64,000 nucleotides of DNA from Veronia pacifica (GCF_001707825.1 NZ_LYBM01000009.1:1-64000); one strand, 5' to 3'; positions 17,045 to 27,040 are shown, counted from the first letter of the stretch. Numbers and translations: made by a program. The notes: generated from the sequence alone by a model not told the origin.

Positions 17045-17203
17045 ATGAAGCATAGACGTTATTCAAGCAAGCGATTAAAGCAAATGATGAATGAAGTATT
17101 GCCAGACAGAGCGAGTGATATGACTCAAACTGGGATAGTGGAAAAGAAAAACGAAGATAATGAAAAACAACATCCAGTAAATCTTGAAGAGCAGCAAAAA
17201 TAA
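17045..17203 (+). CDS. Hypothetical small protein (52 residues)
   Basis: A short gene of 52 codons with good signals: GGGAG ribosome site six bases before ATG 17045, and a strong terminator 25 bases after the stop. The product is very hydrophilic, with a basic N-terminus (MKHRRYSSKRLKQMMNE) and an acidic/Gln-rich tail (EKKNEDNEKQ, NLEEQQK). It has no membrane segment or cysteine. I do not recognise a family. The complete expression unit argues for a real small protein, or for an sRNA carrying an ORF. Confidence 0.5.
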   Translation: MKHRRYSSKRLKQMMNEVLPDRASDMTQTGIVEKKNEDNEKQHPVNLEEQQK

Positions 17204-17832
17204 TCAGGCTGTAAACTTTTATTTCCAGATGCCAGCTAACACAATAGCTGGCATTTTTATCTGTTTAATTGCTATCTGTGAGAACATTTTCCTGTAGTCA
17301 GTGGCATGATTTATAGCCCCAATTGTTATGATGTTAATCACATGTTAATTGTTTGTTTTTGGTTGGGCCTAACATTTTTATATTGAAATTTATGAAATCT
17401 TTAGCGGCAATCTTGAAACAAGATCTGAATTCTCATGCCAAAAAAATGCGTTTTAATGCGTGGTTAGAATTACTGCCAGTAGAACAAATGACCGTTCAAA
17501 ATTTAACCTGATCGCATTATTCCTAGAAGAATCTGCTTAAAAAACTCTCCTCAATGGTTAATTCTCGCCAATAATTATATTAATTCTATTTTTTATGGGG
17601 TTTTAGACTGCTATATCATCACTATTACAGGATGATGTATTAAGTTTGACTCATATGTTGGTTTAATGTAACTTTTTAAGCTCTGTTTATGGTAAATTAC
17701 TTTGATGCTTGGTAATGTTCAAAGCAGTTCTCCCACCTCCGACCTGTTGATGGCTCAGTGTTTGGCTATCACTTTTTAAGGTTGGGACAGGGAGAGGACA
17801 TGGATGCAATTACGGACAGATTGGAGTTCTAA
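17204..17832. other. Gene-poor region and long leader of oppA
   Basis: After the terminator at 17229-17258 the sequence is AT-rich. A 39-codon ORF (17392-17511, product beginning MKSLAAILKQDLNSHAKK) looks protein-like but lacks a ribosome site, and could be a remnant or chance. From about 17690 to the oppA ATG the leader is GC-richer. Complementary segments TCCCACCT (about 17732) and AGGTTGGGA (about 17780) could form a structured 5' UTR. oppA leaders are known sRNA targets in enterobacteria. Confidence 0.35.
17229..17258 (+). terminator. Terminator of the 52-residue gene
   Basis: A perfect 10-bp stem ATGCCAGCTA/TAGCTGGCAT with a 6-base loop runs into a T5 tract. It lies 25 bases after the small gene's stop codon. 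Confidence 0.85.
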
Positions 17833-19461
17833 ATGTTAAAGAACAAAATAACTCAAGCACTTATGATGAGTGCAGGCATGGCAGTCGCAGCAACCTCTTT
17901 TTCCTCTTTTGCGGCAGATGTTCCAGCCGGTGTAAAGCTGGCAGCGAAGCAAGAAATTCTTCGCGGTAACGGTGCGGAGCCTGAGTCTCTTGACCCACAC
18001 AAAATTTCTGGTGTGACAGAATCGAACATTGCCCGTGATCTCCTAGAAACACTGGTTATTCAGGATGAAAACGGTAAAACGATCCCGGGTGCAGCAGAAA
18101 GCTGGAAGCAAGTTGACGATACAACATACGTATTCAACCTGCGCAAAGATGGTAAGTGGTCAAATGGTGACCCAGTAACAGCACACGATTTTGAATATTC
18201 TATTAAGCGAGTTACTGACCCGGCAACGGCTTCACCATACGCTTGGTATATAGAAATAATGCGTATTCAGAACGGTGATCAAATTGTTGCTGGTAAAAAA
18301 CCAGCCGACACTTTGGGTGTGAAAGCGCTTGATGATTATACATTAGAATTTAAGTTGTCTGAGCCAGTACCATACTTCGTGAAAATGGTAGGCCACACAA
18401 CTGTTAGTCCTGTACATAAAGCAACAGTTGAAAAATACGGCGACCAGTGGACCAAGCCTGAAAACTTTGTAGGTAATGGTGCCTATAAAGTGACCGATTG
18501 GGTTGTGAATGAGCGGATTGTTCTTGAGCGCAACAAAAACTACTGGAATGACGCTAAAACTGTCATTAATAAGGTATCTTACTTACCGATTGACGACCAA
18601 AATGCTGAGATGAACCGTTTCCTTGCTGGTGAACTTGAGCTGACAAGTTCAATTCCACCGGAGCATTTTAAGCGCCTTAAAAAACAACATCCTGAGAGCG
18701 TTTCTGTCGTAGGTAGTCTCTGTACCTATTACTATCGCTTCAACACTGGTGTTAAACCATTTGATGATGCTCGTGTTCGCAAAGCGTTATCATATGCAAT
18801 CAACAGAGACGTAGTTTCTAACGCACTACTTGGTGCCGGTCAAAAGCCAGCATATTTCTTAACACCTGAGATCACAGACGGTTTTGATCCTGTTAAGCCA
18901 GACTATGCAAAACTGACACAAAAAGATCGAGATGCAGAGGCTAAAAAACTACTGGAAGCAGCAGGCTTCAGTCAGTCGAACCCACTTGATTTCACCCTTC
19001 TATACAACACTAGCGAATCACACAAGAAAATTGCTGTTGCACTTGCTTCTATGTGGAAGCGTCTCGGTGTGAAAGTGACATTGGAAAACCAAGAGTGGAA
19101 GACGTATCTCGACACTACTCGTAAAGGTAACTATCAAGTTGCACGTGCAGGCTGGTGTGGTGACTATAATGAAGCTTCAACATTCTTAACGCTAATGCAA
19201 AGCACGAATACCAGCGGCGGTATTCACTATGGCAGCACAGACTATGACAAGATAATCAATACTGCGTTGTCTGCATCATCTGACAATGAGCGTAACAGAC
19301 TGTACCTAGATGCTGAAGCGAAGCTTGCGGAAGATATGCCAATCGCACCTATCTACCAATATGTCAATACTCGCCTTATCAAGCCTTCTGTAGGTGGTTT
19401 CCCATATGGAAACGCTGAAGGCAACATCTATACCAAGGACCTTTATTTAAAAGCTAACTAA
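17833..19461 (+). CDS. oppA: Periplasmic oligopeptide-binding protein OppA
   Basis: Solute-binding protein of the oligopeptide ABC importer, 542 residues as expected. A signal peptide (about 1-27, ending SFA-A) is followed by the SBP family 5 fold with typical segments: EPESLDPHKISG, WSNGDPVTAHDFEYS, VGNGAYKVTDW and FDDARVRKALSYAI. It binds di- to penta-peptides in the periplasm and hands them to OppBC. The start follows GGAGTT. A hairpin after the gene probably attenuates transcription into oppB so that the binding protein is made in excess. Confidence 0.95.
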   Translation: MLKNKITQALMMSAGMAVAATSFSSFAADVPAGVKLAAKQEILRGNGAEPESLDPHKISGVTESNIARDLLETLVIQDENGKTIPGAAESWKQVDDTTYVFNLRKDGKWSNGDPVTAHDFEYSIKRVTDPATASPYAWYIEIMRIQNGDQIVAGKKPADTLGVKALDDYTLEFKLSEPVPYFVKMVGHTTVSPVHKATVEKYGDQWTKPENFVGNGAYKVTDWVVNERIVLERNKNYWNDAKTVINKVSYLPIDDQNAEMNRFLAGELELTSSIPPEHFKRLKKQHPESVSVVGSLCTYYYRFNTGVKPFDDARVRKALSYAINRDVVSNALLGAGQKPAYFLTPEITDGFDPVKPDYAKLTQKDRDAEAKKLLEAAGFSQSNPLDFTLLYNTSESHKKIAVALASMWKRLGVKVTLENQEWKTYLDTTRKGNYQVARAGWCGDYNEASTFLTLMQSTNTSGGIHYGSTDYDKIINTALSASSDNERNRLYLDAEAKLAEDMPIAPIYQYVNTRLIKPSVGGFPYGNAEGNIYTKDLYLKAN

Positions 19462-19475
19462 GTATTAGCTTAGAG

Positions 19476-19510
19476 AAGCCAACTCTTTCGGTACAAGAGA
19501 GAGTTGGCTT
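19476..19510 (+). terminator. Intercistronic hairpin between oppA and oppB
   Basis: A perfect 11-bp stem AAGCCAACTCT/AGAGTTGGCTT follows the oppA stop and is trailed by TTGTCTC rather than a full T-run. It probably acts as a partial terminator or 3' mRNA stabiliser, giving more oppA than oppBCDF. Confidence 0.65.
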
Positions 19511-19540
19511 TGTCTCATAAGAAACATGCGTGGTTGAGTT

Positions 19541-20461
19541 ATGTTGAAGTTTATTTTTAAGCGAATTTTAGAAGCGATACCTACCATACTGGTATTGATC
19601 ACTATCTCTTTCTTTTTGATGCGTTTTGCGCCCGGAACACCTTTTTCTTCTGAAAAGGCTCTCCCACAAGAAATTATCGATAACATAAATGAAAAGTACG
19701 GTTTTGATAAACCGTTGGCCGAACAGTATTTCAATTATCTAGGCAATATTCTCCAAGGTGATTTCGGTCCATCTTTCAAATACAAAGACTACACAGTCAC
19801 AGAACTTATTAGCGGCGCCTTCCCAGTTTCTGCTCAGATTGGTTTATATGCCTTTATTTTTGCAGTGCTAGCAGGAGTGACAGCAGGTACTATCGGTGCT
19901 TTAAAGCAAAATAGCTGGGGTGATTACACTATCATGGCTTCGGCAATGTTAGGTATTGTGTTGCCTTCCTTTGTTTTCGCCCCGATCCTCATTTATGTGT
20001 TCTCCATTCAGTTAAACGTATTGCCAGCCGGCGGTTGGTTTAATGGCTCCCTCGAATATATGGTGATGCCTGTTGTTGCCATGTCGATTCTTTATGCGGC
20101 TGCTTTTGCCCGGATTGCCCGTGGAAGCATGATTGAAACACTAAACAGTAACTTTATCCGAACCGCTAGAGCGAAGGGTATGGGTTACGGCTACATCATT
20201 ATTAAACACGCCCTCAAACCAGCTCTAATGCCTGTGGTTTCATACATGGGGCCTGCGATGGTGGGTATCATTACTGGCTCTGTTGTAATTGAAACAGTAT
20301 TTGGTCTTCCCGGTATTGGCAAAATCTTTGTTCAGGCAGCATTTAACCGTGATTACTCATTGGTTCTCGGCATCACCATTCTTATCGGCACACTGACCAT
20401 TACTTTCAACGCCATTGTTGATGTGATTCTTGCCGCTATTGATCCAAAGATTCGTTATTAA
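19541..20461 (+). CDS. oppB: Oligopeptide ABC transporter permease OppB
   Basis: Inner-membrane permease of 306 residues with about six transmembrane segments. It starts with the characteristic FIFKRILEAIPTILVLITIS helix. The EAA motif, which contacts the ATPases, reads FIRTARAKGMGYGYIIIKHALK (about 203-224). It pairs with OppC. The start ATG at 19541 follows a weak GTTGAG site. The gene is 10 bases from oppC in the same operon. Confidence 0.96.
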   Translation: MLKFIFKRILEAIPTILVLITISFFLMRFAPGTPFSSEKALPQEIIDNINEKYGFDKPLAEQYFNYLGNILQGDFGPSFKYKDYTVTELISGAFPVSAQIGLYAFIFAVLAGVTAGTIGALKQNSWGDYTIMASAMLGIVLPSFVFAPILIYVFSIQLNVLPAGGWFNGSLEYMVMPVVAMSILYAAAFARIARGSMIETLNSNFIRTARAKGMGYGYIIIKHALKPALMPVVSYMGPAMVGIITGSVVIETVFGLPGIGKIFVQAAFNRDYSLVLGITILIGTLTITFNAIVDVILAAIDPKIRY

Positions 20462-20471
20462 GGGCTGCGTT

Positions 20472-21386
20472 ATGTTGACGACACATAAAGAAAAAATAGA
20501 AACCGTAGAGAAGCTATCTGAGCAACTGGAAATTGAAGGTCGCAGCCTTTGGCAAGATGCGTTTATTCGATTCAGAAGAAACCGTGCGGCTATGGCAAGT
20601 CTATGCGTCTTGGGTCTAATTACTTTAGCGGTGATTTTTGGACCGATGTTGAGCAAATATGCCTTCGATGATACAGATTGGAACGCGCTCTATGCAGCAC
20701 CAAGTCTTGCTGAAGATGGTCACTTATTTGGTACTGATAGTCTTGGACGAGACCTCTTTGTTCGTACTTTAATGGGCGGACAAATCTCACTAATGGTCGG
20801 TATTTTAGGGGCACTGATCGCTGTTACTGTCGGTACACTTTACGGTGCAACTTCAGGGTTTTTGGGAGGGCGTGTCGATTCAGTTATGATGCGTATTGTT
20901 GAGATATTAGGCTCAATTCCCTTTATGTTCCTCGTTATTGTCCTGGTGACCATACTTGGCCGAGACATTGTTTTACTGTTTCTTGCTATTGGTATGGTGT
21001 CTTGGCTGGACATGGCGCGTATTGTTCGCGGGCAAACTCTCAGCCTAAAAAATAAAGAATTCATTGAAGCCGCGCACGTATGTGGTGTTAGTCAATGGAA
21101 AATAATTACTCGACACATTGTTCCAAACGTTTTGGGCATCATTGCTGTCTACTCAACACTGACTATACCTGGTCTGATTCTTTTCGAATCGTTCTTGAGT
21201 TTTATTGGACTTGGCGTTCAGGAGCCAATGACGAGCTGGGGCTCGTTGCTGAACGAAGGTTCAAAGACAATGGAATTTGCCCCTTGGATGCTTGTTTTCC
21301 CAACACTGTTCATGGTGACAACACTGTTTTGCTTCAACTTTGTGGGTGACGGTCTTCGTGATGCTTTGGATCCGAAAGATCGATAG
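20472..21386 (+). CDS. oppC: Oligopeptide ABC transporter permease OppC
   Basis: Second permease of the importer, 304 residues from ATG 20472. An upstream in-frame start at 20430 lies inside oppB and is less likely. The cytoplasmic N-terminal segment (EGRSLWQDAFIRFRRNRAA) leads into the first membrane helix. HLFGTDSLGRDLFVRTLMG is the typical periplasmic loop, and the EAA motif (FIEAAHVCGVSQWKIITRHI) lies near 195-215. It is followed after 9 bases by oppD. Confidence 0.96.
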   Translation: MLTTHKEKIETVEKLSEQLEIEGRSLWQDAFIRFRRNRAAMASLCVLGLITLAVIFGPMLSKYAFDDTDWNALYAAPSLAEDGHLFGTDSLGRDLFVRTLMGGQISLMVGILGALIAVTVGTLYGATSGFLGGRVDSVMMRIVEILGSIPFMFLVIVLVTILGRDIVLLFLAIGMVSWLDMARIVRGQTLSLKNKEFIEAAHVCGVSQWKIITRHIVPNVLGIIAVYSTLTIPGLILFESFLSFIGLGVQEPMTSWGSLLNEGSKTMEFAPWMLVFPTLFMVTTLFCFNFVGDGLRDALDPKDR

Positions 21387-21395
21387 GGAGGATGT

Positions 21396-22361
21396 ATGAG
21401 CCTGTTAGATGTAAAAGACCTACGCGTTGAATTTGCGACCCAAGATGGCATTGTTACTGCAGTAAATGATCTGAATTTTTCGCTGGAGAAAGGTGAAACC
21501 CTTGGTATTGTTGGAGAGTCTGGCTCAGGTAAGAGCCAGACAGCTTTTGCCATTATGGGGTTACTGGCTAAAAACGGTATAACAAAGGGCAGCGCGACTT
21601 TTGAAGGTCGTGAAGTTCTTAACTTGCCTGAGGCGGAACTGAACAAAATCCGTGCTGAACAAATCTCAATGATTTTTCAGGATCCAATGACCAGCCTTAA
21701 TCCCTACATGAAAGTCAGCGATCAACTGATGGAAGTCTTGATGCTTCATAAGGGCATGGGCAAAGCTGAGGCTTTTGAAGAATCAGTCAGAATGCTTGAA
21801 GCGGTCAAAATCCCGGAAGCTCGCAAGCGTGCCACTATGTATCCACATGAATTCTCAGGCGGTATGCGTCAGCGTGTGATGATAGCGATGGCACTGCTAT
21901 GCCGACCAAAACTTCTGATTGCAGATGAGCCCACGACAGCGCTTGATGTGACAGTACAAGCTCAGATCATGGAACTGCTCAACGAACTAAAAAAAGAGTT
22001 TAATACTGCCATTATCATGATCACTCACGACTTGGGTGTTGTAGCTGGTTCATGTGACAAAGTATTAGTTATGTATGCTGGCCGAACCATGGAATATGGC
22101 AAGGTCAACGAGATATTTTATAGCCCAAGTCATCCGTATACAGAAGGTTTGCTGAAAGCAATACCGCGTCTTGATACGGAAGGTGAATTTCTACCAACTA
22201 TTCCTGGTAATCCGCCAAATTTATTACAGCTTCCTCCGGGTTGTCCTTATCAGGACCGGTGTCATCGTGTGCAGTCTGGTTGTCGGGTAGAAACACCTGA
22301 GCTCAAACCATTTGCCGATGACAGACTAAGAGCGTGTTTTTCTGATCAGGGGACGTGGTAA
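21396..22361 (+). CDS. oppD: Oligopeptide ABC transporter ATPase OppD
   Basis: The 321-residue ATP-binding subunit has Walker A GESGSGKS, Q-loop MIFQDPMTSLNP, signature FSGGMRQRV, Walker B LLIADEPTTALD and the H-loop histidine in MITHDLG. The C-terminal oligopeptide extension carries the cysteine-rich segment (PPGCPYQDRCHRVQSGC) that in some family members binds an iron-sulfur cluster. It is preceded by AGGGAGGATG and overlaps oppF (TAATG). Confidence 0.97.
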   Translation: MSLLDVKDLRVEFATQDGIVTAVNDLNFSLEKGETLGIVGESGSGKSQTAFAIMGLLAKNGITKGSATFEGREVLNLPEAELNKIRAEQISMIFQDPMTSLNPYMKVSDQLMEVLMLHKGMGKAEAFEESVRMLEAVKIPEARKRATMYPHEFSGGMRQRVMIAMALLCRPKLLIADEPTTALDVTVQAQIMELLNELKKEFNTAIIMITHDLGVVAGSCDKVLVMYAGRTMEYGKVNEIFYSPSHPYTEGLLKAIPRLDTEGEFLPTIPGNPPNLLQLPPGCPYQDRCHRVQSGCRVETPELKPFADDRLRACFSDQGTW

Positions 22362-23350
22362 TGACAGTCGCAGAAAAGAAATTATTGCTGGATATCAATG
22401 ATCTGAAAGTTCACTTTAATATTATGCCAGCATCTTCGTGGCCTTGGACTAAACCGGGCAAGCTTAAGGCAGTAGATGGCGTAAATATCCGTCTTTTTGA
22501 AGGTGAAACGCTAGGCGTGGTCGGTGAGTCGGGTTGTGGTAAATCTACCTTAGCACGCGCGATTATTGGCCTTGTTGAAGCAACTGATGGTAAAGCGGTT
22601 TGGCTGGGTGAAGATTTAACGCGCATGCCAGCGAGCCAAAAGCGCGAGAAGCGGAAAGAGATCCAGATGATTTTTCAGGATCCTCTTGCATCGCTTAATC
22701 CACGGATGACGATCGGTGAGATCATTGCAGAGCCACTGAAAACATTTTATCCGCAATTAAGTAATGATGAAGTCAAGGAACAAGTCAGAGCCATGATGAA
22801 GCGAGTCGGCTTGTTACCTAATGTAATAAACCGGTACCCGCATGAGTTCTCAGGCGGTCAGTGTCAGCGTATTGGTATTGCTCGTGCTCTTATTCTCAAG
22901 CCGAAGCTTGTTATTTGCGATGAGCCTGTGTCAGCACTGGACGTCTCTATTCAAGCTCAGGTTGTTAACCTGCTTAAAGAGCTGCAAAAAGAGATGGGAT
23001 TGAGCCTTATCTTTATTGCGCATGACCTTTCAGTTGTTAAACACATCTCTGATCGTGTTTTGGTTATGTATCTTGGCAATGCGGTTGAATTGGCAGAAGG
23101 CGATAAACTTTTTGCCAACCCTCAGCATCCATACACCAAGGCGCTGATGTCAGCAGTGCCTGTTCCAGATCCAGATAAAGAGCGTTCAAAACAGATTCAG
23201 TTGTTGGAGGGCGATCTACCGTCACCTATGCATCCACCATCAGGTTGCGTGTTCAGAACCCGCTGTCCTATTTCGACAGAGTCTTGTGCGCAACAAAAAC
23301 CTGTACTGAAAGGCGGTGATAGCCACGCTGTTTCATGTCTTCAGGTTTGA
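22361..23350 (+). CDS. oppF: Oligopeptide ABC transporter ATPase OppF
   Basis: Partner ATPase of OppD, 329 residues from ATG 22361 (a GTG two codons earlier is possible). Walker A is GESGCGKS, the Q-loop IFQDPLASLNPRM, the signature FSGGQCQRIGIARAL, and Walker B LVICDEPVSALD. The C-terminal extension has the cysteine motif GCVFRTRCPISTESC. The start overlaps the oppD stop by one base, so translation is coupled. A terminator follows about 30 bases after the stop, closing oppABCDF. Confidence 0.97.
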   Translation: MTVAEKKLLLDINDLKVHFNIMPASSWPWTKPGKLKAVDGVNIRLFEGETLGVVGESGCGKSTLARAIIGLVEATDGKAVWLGEDLTRMPASQKREKRKEIQMIFQDPLASLNPRMTIGEIIAEPLKTFYPQLSNDEVKEQVRAMMKRVGLLPNVINRYPHEFSGGQCQRIGIARALILKPKLVICDEPVSALDVSIQAQVVNLLKELQKEMGLSLIFIAHDLSVVKHISDRVLVMYLGNAVELAEGDKLFANPQHPYTKALMSAVPVPDPDKERSKQIQLLEGDLPSPMHPPSGCVFRTRCPISTESCAQQKPVLKGGDSHAVSCLQV

Positions 23351-23379
23351 GGTGACGTGACGATTTGGATAAATGATAA

Positions 23380-23408
23380 AAAAGCGCGATGAAGGTCGCG
23401 TTTTTTTA
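23380..23408 (+). terminator. Terminator of the opp operon
   Basis: The hairpin GCGCGA/TCGCGT is preceded by an A-run and followed by TTTTTTT. It separates oppF from the chemoreceptor gene. Confidence 0.8.
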
Positions 23409-23505
23409 TATAAAAAAAACGGTTTATCTGGCGATAAACTCGATATAAAGACAACAAACACACCAATGCTCGCTTTTGGTAGCTGTGGACGCAAGGAGCG
23501 TGATT

Positions 23506-25632
23506 ATGCAAAAGCTGTCTGTTCAATGGAAAGTAACACTGGTGTCAGGCCTTTGCCTGCTTTTTACTGCCATTGCATTGCTGTCGATTTCGGCTTACTT
23601 CAACAATCAAAGTAAGGAAACGATTGCTCAGTTATCTGTTTCATCCCTGAAAGGCAAAACAGAAAACTTGGTATTGAGCCAAGCGCAAAATGAGGCGACT
23701 CGAGTTAAAGGTTTTCTCGATGAGGCGATTTTTCGTTCTCAAACTTTGGCTCAAAGTGTTCTGTTCTTAAAACGAAATGCTGAGGAAAATTACACCAATA
23801 GTTCAGAATTACGTAACTCAGTCAGTGAGATACTCAAACTGGCTGTCGAAAACTTCAGTAATATTGAAGGTGCCTACGTTGTTTTCGAACCCAATCAACT
23901 GGATGGCGAAGATGGGAATTATGTTGATGCCGATTATGCAGGGGGTAATGACAAAGGCCGTTTTGCTGCATACTGGTTTAATAATGGAACTGAGCCAGAC
24001 AGAAAAATTTTGACAGAGGCGCAAATCTCCGGCAGTGAGAGTATGCCTGGCTTCGTCTCAAACTGGTATCAATGCTCTGCCAGTTCTTCAAACTTCTGCA
24101 TATTACCTCCATACATTAATGGCCAATCGGGTTCATCAGTGTTGACTTCATCAATAACGGTTCCCCTTATAGACAATGGAAAAGTTATTGGTGTCATGGG
24201 CTTGGATATTAATCTTAATCAGCTCGAGTCAATTCTGCTCGAAGTAGACAGTAAGCTCTATGATGGCGTAGGGAATGTTAGCATCATCAGTGATAATGGT
24301 GTACTCGCGGCATGGGATCAGGATAGTAGTCGCATCGGTGAGTTGATTTATCAGGATGAGAGCATGCCTCACTCGTTACCAGAGTGGCTAAATAGTGGTG
24401 AAACTCAAGTTAACTGGACGTCTGACGGTAAATGGCTTCAGGTTTTCCGTCCCATCGATACGGGAACGTCAAACTGGGGAGTTTACATTCAGCTTCCTGT
24501 CCAAAGCGTGTTGACCGACGCCTATAAATTAGAGAATGTGGTTGCGGAGCAATTCTCCAATTCTCAAAAAACCAACTGGTTAATTGGCGTGATCGTTATC
24601 GCTCTGGGGCTAGTGGTTGTTTACTTTGCTGCTTATCAGATTGTTAAACCTATCCGTGTGGTGGTGGAGCGCCTTAAAGATATCGCAAGTGGCGAAGGGG
24701 ACTTGACTCAGCGTATTGAGCTTAAACAGCAAGATGAAGTCGGTGAGTTGGCAAACTGGTTTAACCGTTTCCTTGATAAGCTTCAGGGGATCATTCGTGA
24801 TGTCGTCGAATCAGTATCTGAAATTGAGAAGACAGCGCATGGGGCCGCTGATGTGGCCGGTAACACCCGCGATGGCAGTGAGTCTCAGTTCCGTGAGGTT
24901 GATCTTGTTGCTACGGCAGCAGAGCAGATGACGATGACGGCCAGCGAGGTGGCAAGCCATACAGAAAATGCGTTGAATGCCGCTATCTCTGCAACCACTG
25001 CCGCTACCTCCGGGCAATCGGTGGCGACAGAATCTGCCAAGTCGATGAATACCCTTGTTGAGCGGATGAATTCTGCAAAACCTGTTGTTGAGCAACTTGA
25101 GCGCAGCAATGACAACATCAATCAAATCCTTACAGTTATCGAAGGTGTATCTGACCAGACGAATCTTCTTGCCCTTAATGCGGCTATAGAAGCTGCAAGA
25201 GCGGGCGATCAGGGCAAAGGCTTTGCAGTGGTTGCTGAAGAAGTCAGACAGTTATCGATTCGTACTCAGGAATCAGTCAGCCAAATCAGAGAAGTTATCG
25301 AAGAAGTGGGGGTTGGTACAAAGTTGGTTGTCGCAGCTATTGAGGACGGAAACCGTCTTGCTGGTGATACCTCTTTGCAAGTTGAAGAAGCCGCAAACAG
25401 TCTAGATAACATCGCTGAAGCGATTCGCTCAATTGAGGAGCTTAATGCTCAAATTGCCAGAGCAGCTGAGGAGCAACGGACGGTGTCTGCGGAAGTGAAC
25501 GGAAATGTGTCCAATATCCGGGAGCAAAGCGAAGGTATTTTGACCAATGCAGAACGCTCGGCGGAAATTGGTCAACGGCTTGCTGCCCTGTCAGAGCAGC
25601 AGCAAAGCTTAGTTGGACAATTTGTCGTTTGA
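23506..25632 (+). CDS. Methyl-accepting chemotaxis protein with periplasmic dCache-type sensor
   Basis: Transmembrane chemoreceptor of 708 residues from ATG 23506, which has an AAGGAG site (an upstream in-frame start at 23476 is less likely). One N-terminal transmembrane helix (about 8-30) and a large periplasmic sensor (about 35-345, dCache_1-like, WYQ...[17 protein letters not shown]) come first. A second helix (about 358-380) follows, then a HAMP segment ([20 protein letters not shown]). The methyl-accepting signalling coiled coil has the hairpin tip [20 protein letters not shown] and [12 protein letters not shown]. The ligand is unknown. dCache sensors often bind amino acids, and the adjacent peptide transporter makes amino acids or peptides a reasonable guess. 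Confidence 0.92.
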   Translation: MQKLSVQWKVTLVSGLCLLFTAIALLSISAYFNNQSKETIAQLSVSSLKGKTENLVLSQAQNEATRVKGFLDEAIFRSQTLAQSVLFLKRNAEENYTNSSELRNSVSEILKLAVENFSNIEGAYVVFEPNQLDGEDGNYVDADYAGGNDKGRFAAYWFNNGTEPDRKILTEAQISGSESMPGFVSNWYQCSASSSNFCILPPYINGQSGSSVLTSSITVPLIDNGKVIGVMGLDINLNQLESILLEVDSKLYDGVGNVSIISDNGVLAAWDQDSSRIGELIYQDESMPHSLPEWLNSGETQVNWTSDGKWLQVFRPIDTGTSNWGVYIQLPVQSVLTDAYKLENVVAEQFSNSQKTNWLIGVIVIALGLVVVYFAAYQIVKPIRVVVERLKDIASGEGDLTQRIELKQQDEVGELANWFNRFLDKLQGIIRDVVESVSEIEKTAHGAADVAGNTRDGSESQFREVDLVATAAEQMTMTASEVASHTENALNAAISATTAATSGQSVATESAKSMNTLVERMNSAKPVVEQLERSNDNINQILTVIEGVSDQTNLLALNAAIEAARAGDQGKGFAVVAEEVRQLSIRTQESVSQIREVIEEVGVGTKLVVAAIEDGNRLAGDTSLQVEEAANSLDNIAEAIRSIEELNAQIARAAEEQRTVSAEVNGNVSNIREQSEGILTNAERSAEIGQRLAALSEQQQSLVGQFVV

Positions 25633-25645
25633 TTCTCACCGCATA

Positions 25646-25676
25646 AAAAAGCCTTCCTAATTTGGAAGGCTTTTTT
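25646..25676. terminator. Bidirectional terminator after the chemoreceptor gene
   Basis: AAAAAAGCCTTCC/GGAAGGCTTTTTT is symmetrical and can terminate both the receptor (+) and the convergent roxA gene (-). Confidence 0.85.
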
Positions 25677-25688
25677 GTTGGCGCTCAT

Positions 25689-26822
25689 CTATGCCTGCGG
25701 ATACCAGTATCCCTGATTACAGAGCATTAACAGGAGGTCGAGAAATGCAGGATTTTCGGTCAGTTCTTGCATATGAGATCCAGTAAAACTCTCTTGGTCA
25801 CAGAGAAGACTTGCTGCTGTTGTGCAGTTGTCCGGGAGTCGATAGGTTTCGCCATTAATGAAAATGACCGATGGATCTGCCTCATGGTAGAGCGCCTTTA
25901 ATCCGGCCACGCGCTCAAGCACCAAACCATCATTAACAAACTCAAAGAGTTCAGCAGGCTGCCAAGGCGGCTCAGCTGGCATAATATCCAGTTCATGTCT
26001 GGATTGACTCAGTAACTCTCCCATCCAGCATGCTTTGATAGCATCATCATTGAGTAAAGACAGCAACATCTGATTCAATTCATCAGATTCGGATGAGGGG
26101 ATCATGCCACTCTGTTTACGGCTTTGAAGCTTGGGTTGGTGGTAATGGCTATCGCCTTTTTCATTTGAAATGATATGGTCTGCGAAGCTGCTTAGTAGTT
26201 CCCGTTTCTTTGGTGAACGATAACCGATTGAATAACTTAATGAGACTTCACTAGTATCTCCCTCATGCGGGAAACCGGGCGGGATATAGAGGATATCTCC
26301 CGGGTTTAGTTCCTCATCAATGATTGGATCAAAACCAGTGATCTGGCGAAGACCTGTTTCGTGGTTAGCATCCTGATATTCACCTTGCGGTCCAACCCGC
26401 CACTGTCGTTTTCCCATCCCCTGTATGATGAACACATCATATTGATCAATGTGCGGACCTACACCGCCCCCGGGCATTGACAGGCATGTCATAACATCGT
26501 CGAAAAGCCAGTTAGGTAAGGCGCTAAAAGGAACAGACAGAGCTCTTGGACCCGGGTGCCAGTGATTAGAGGCCTGCACGATCAATTGAGAATGCGTATC
26601 GGGAAAATGTTCAAACGTGTCGAACGGGCCATGTTGAACTTCCCATTTTCCTTCTGCGTTTGAGATAAAACGGGAATCGATTTCTTCTTCCATGGCAAGT
26701 CCCGCCAGCTCATCCGGGCTGATTGGGTCTTCAAACTCTACAAAACCGTTTCGAATAATAGTGGGCTTTTTGTGCCAGTATTCAGCCAGAAACTGGTCGA
26801 GGTCAAAATTAAATTGATACAT
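25689..26822 (-). CDS. roxA: Ribosomal protein L16 arginine hydroxylase (cupin, RoxA/YcfD)
   Basis: 2-oxoglutarate and Fe(II)-dependent oxygenase of the JmjC/cupin class. It hydroxylates an arginine of 50S protein L16. At 377 residues it matches E. coli YcfD (373). The iron-binding HxD motif is in GPHIDQYDVF, and the distal histidine in PPGFPHEGDT. The C-terminal dimerisation/winged-helix-like region follows. The N-terminal FLAEYWHKKPTIIRN segment is typical of the family. It is transcribed alone, convergent with the chemoreceptor gene. Confidence 0.93.
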   Translation of the reverse strand: MYQFNFDLDQFLAEYWHKKPTIIRNGFVEFEDPISPDELAGLAMEEEIDSRFISNAEGKWEVQHGPFDTFEHFPDTHSQLIVQASNHWHPGPRALSVPFSALPNWLFDDVMTCLSMPGGGVGPHIDQYDVFIIQGMGKRQWRVGPQGEYQDANHETGLRQITGFDPIIDEELNPGDILYIPPGFPHEGDTSEVSLSYSIGYRSPKKRELLSSFADHIISNEKGDSHYHQPKLQSRKQSGMIPSSESDELNQMLLSLLNDDAIKACWMGELLSQSRHELDIMPAEPPWQPAELFEFVNDGLVLERVAGLKALYHEADPSVIFINGETYRLPDNCTTAASLLCDQESFTGSHMQELTENPAFLDLLLMLCNQGYWYPQA

Positions 26823-27012
26823 AGTGTTGGATGTTGTTCTGTATTTGGCTGAAGTATAGCGTTATTCCCTGCCAGATTTAACCTATCAGAAGAGCAAAGC
26901 ATACATGACGGCTTAATACGCTCGCATGAGCAATGATGCGTTGAATATGAACATGCGCTGGTTTCTGTGTGATTGAGTGGGTGCTATTTACGTATCTGTG
27001 GATGCATAGATA

Positions 27013-27040
27013 GAAAAAACCCGGACAAATGCCCGGGTTC
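27013..27040 (-). terminator. Terminator of the mnmA-hflD-purB transcript
   Basis: On the minus strand GAACCCGGGC and a matching arm form a stem followed by TTTTTTC. It sits about 20 bases downstream of purB. Confidence 0.8.
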
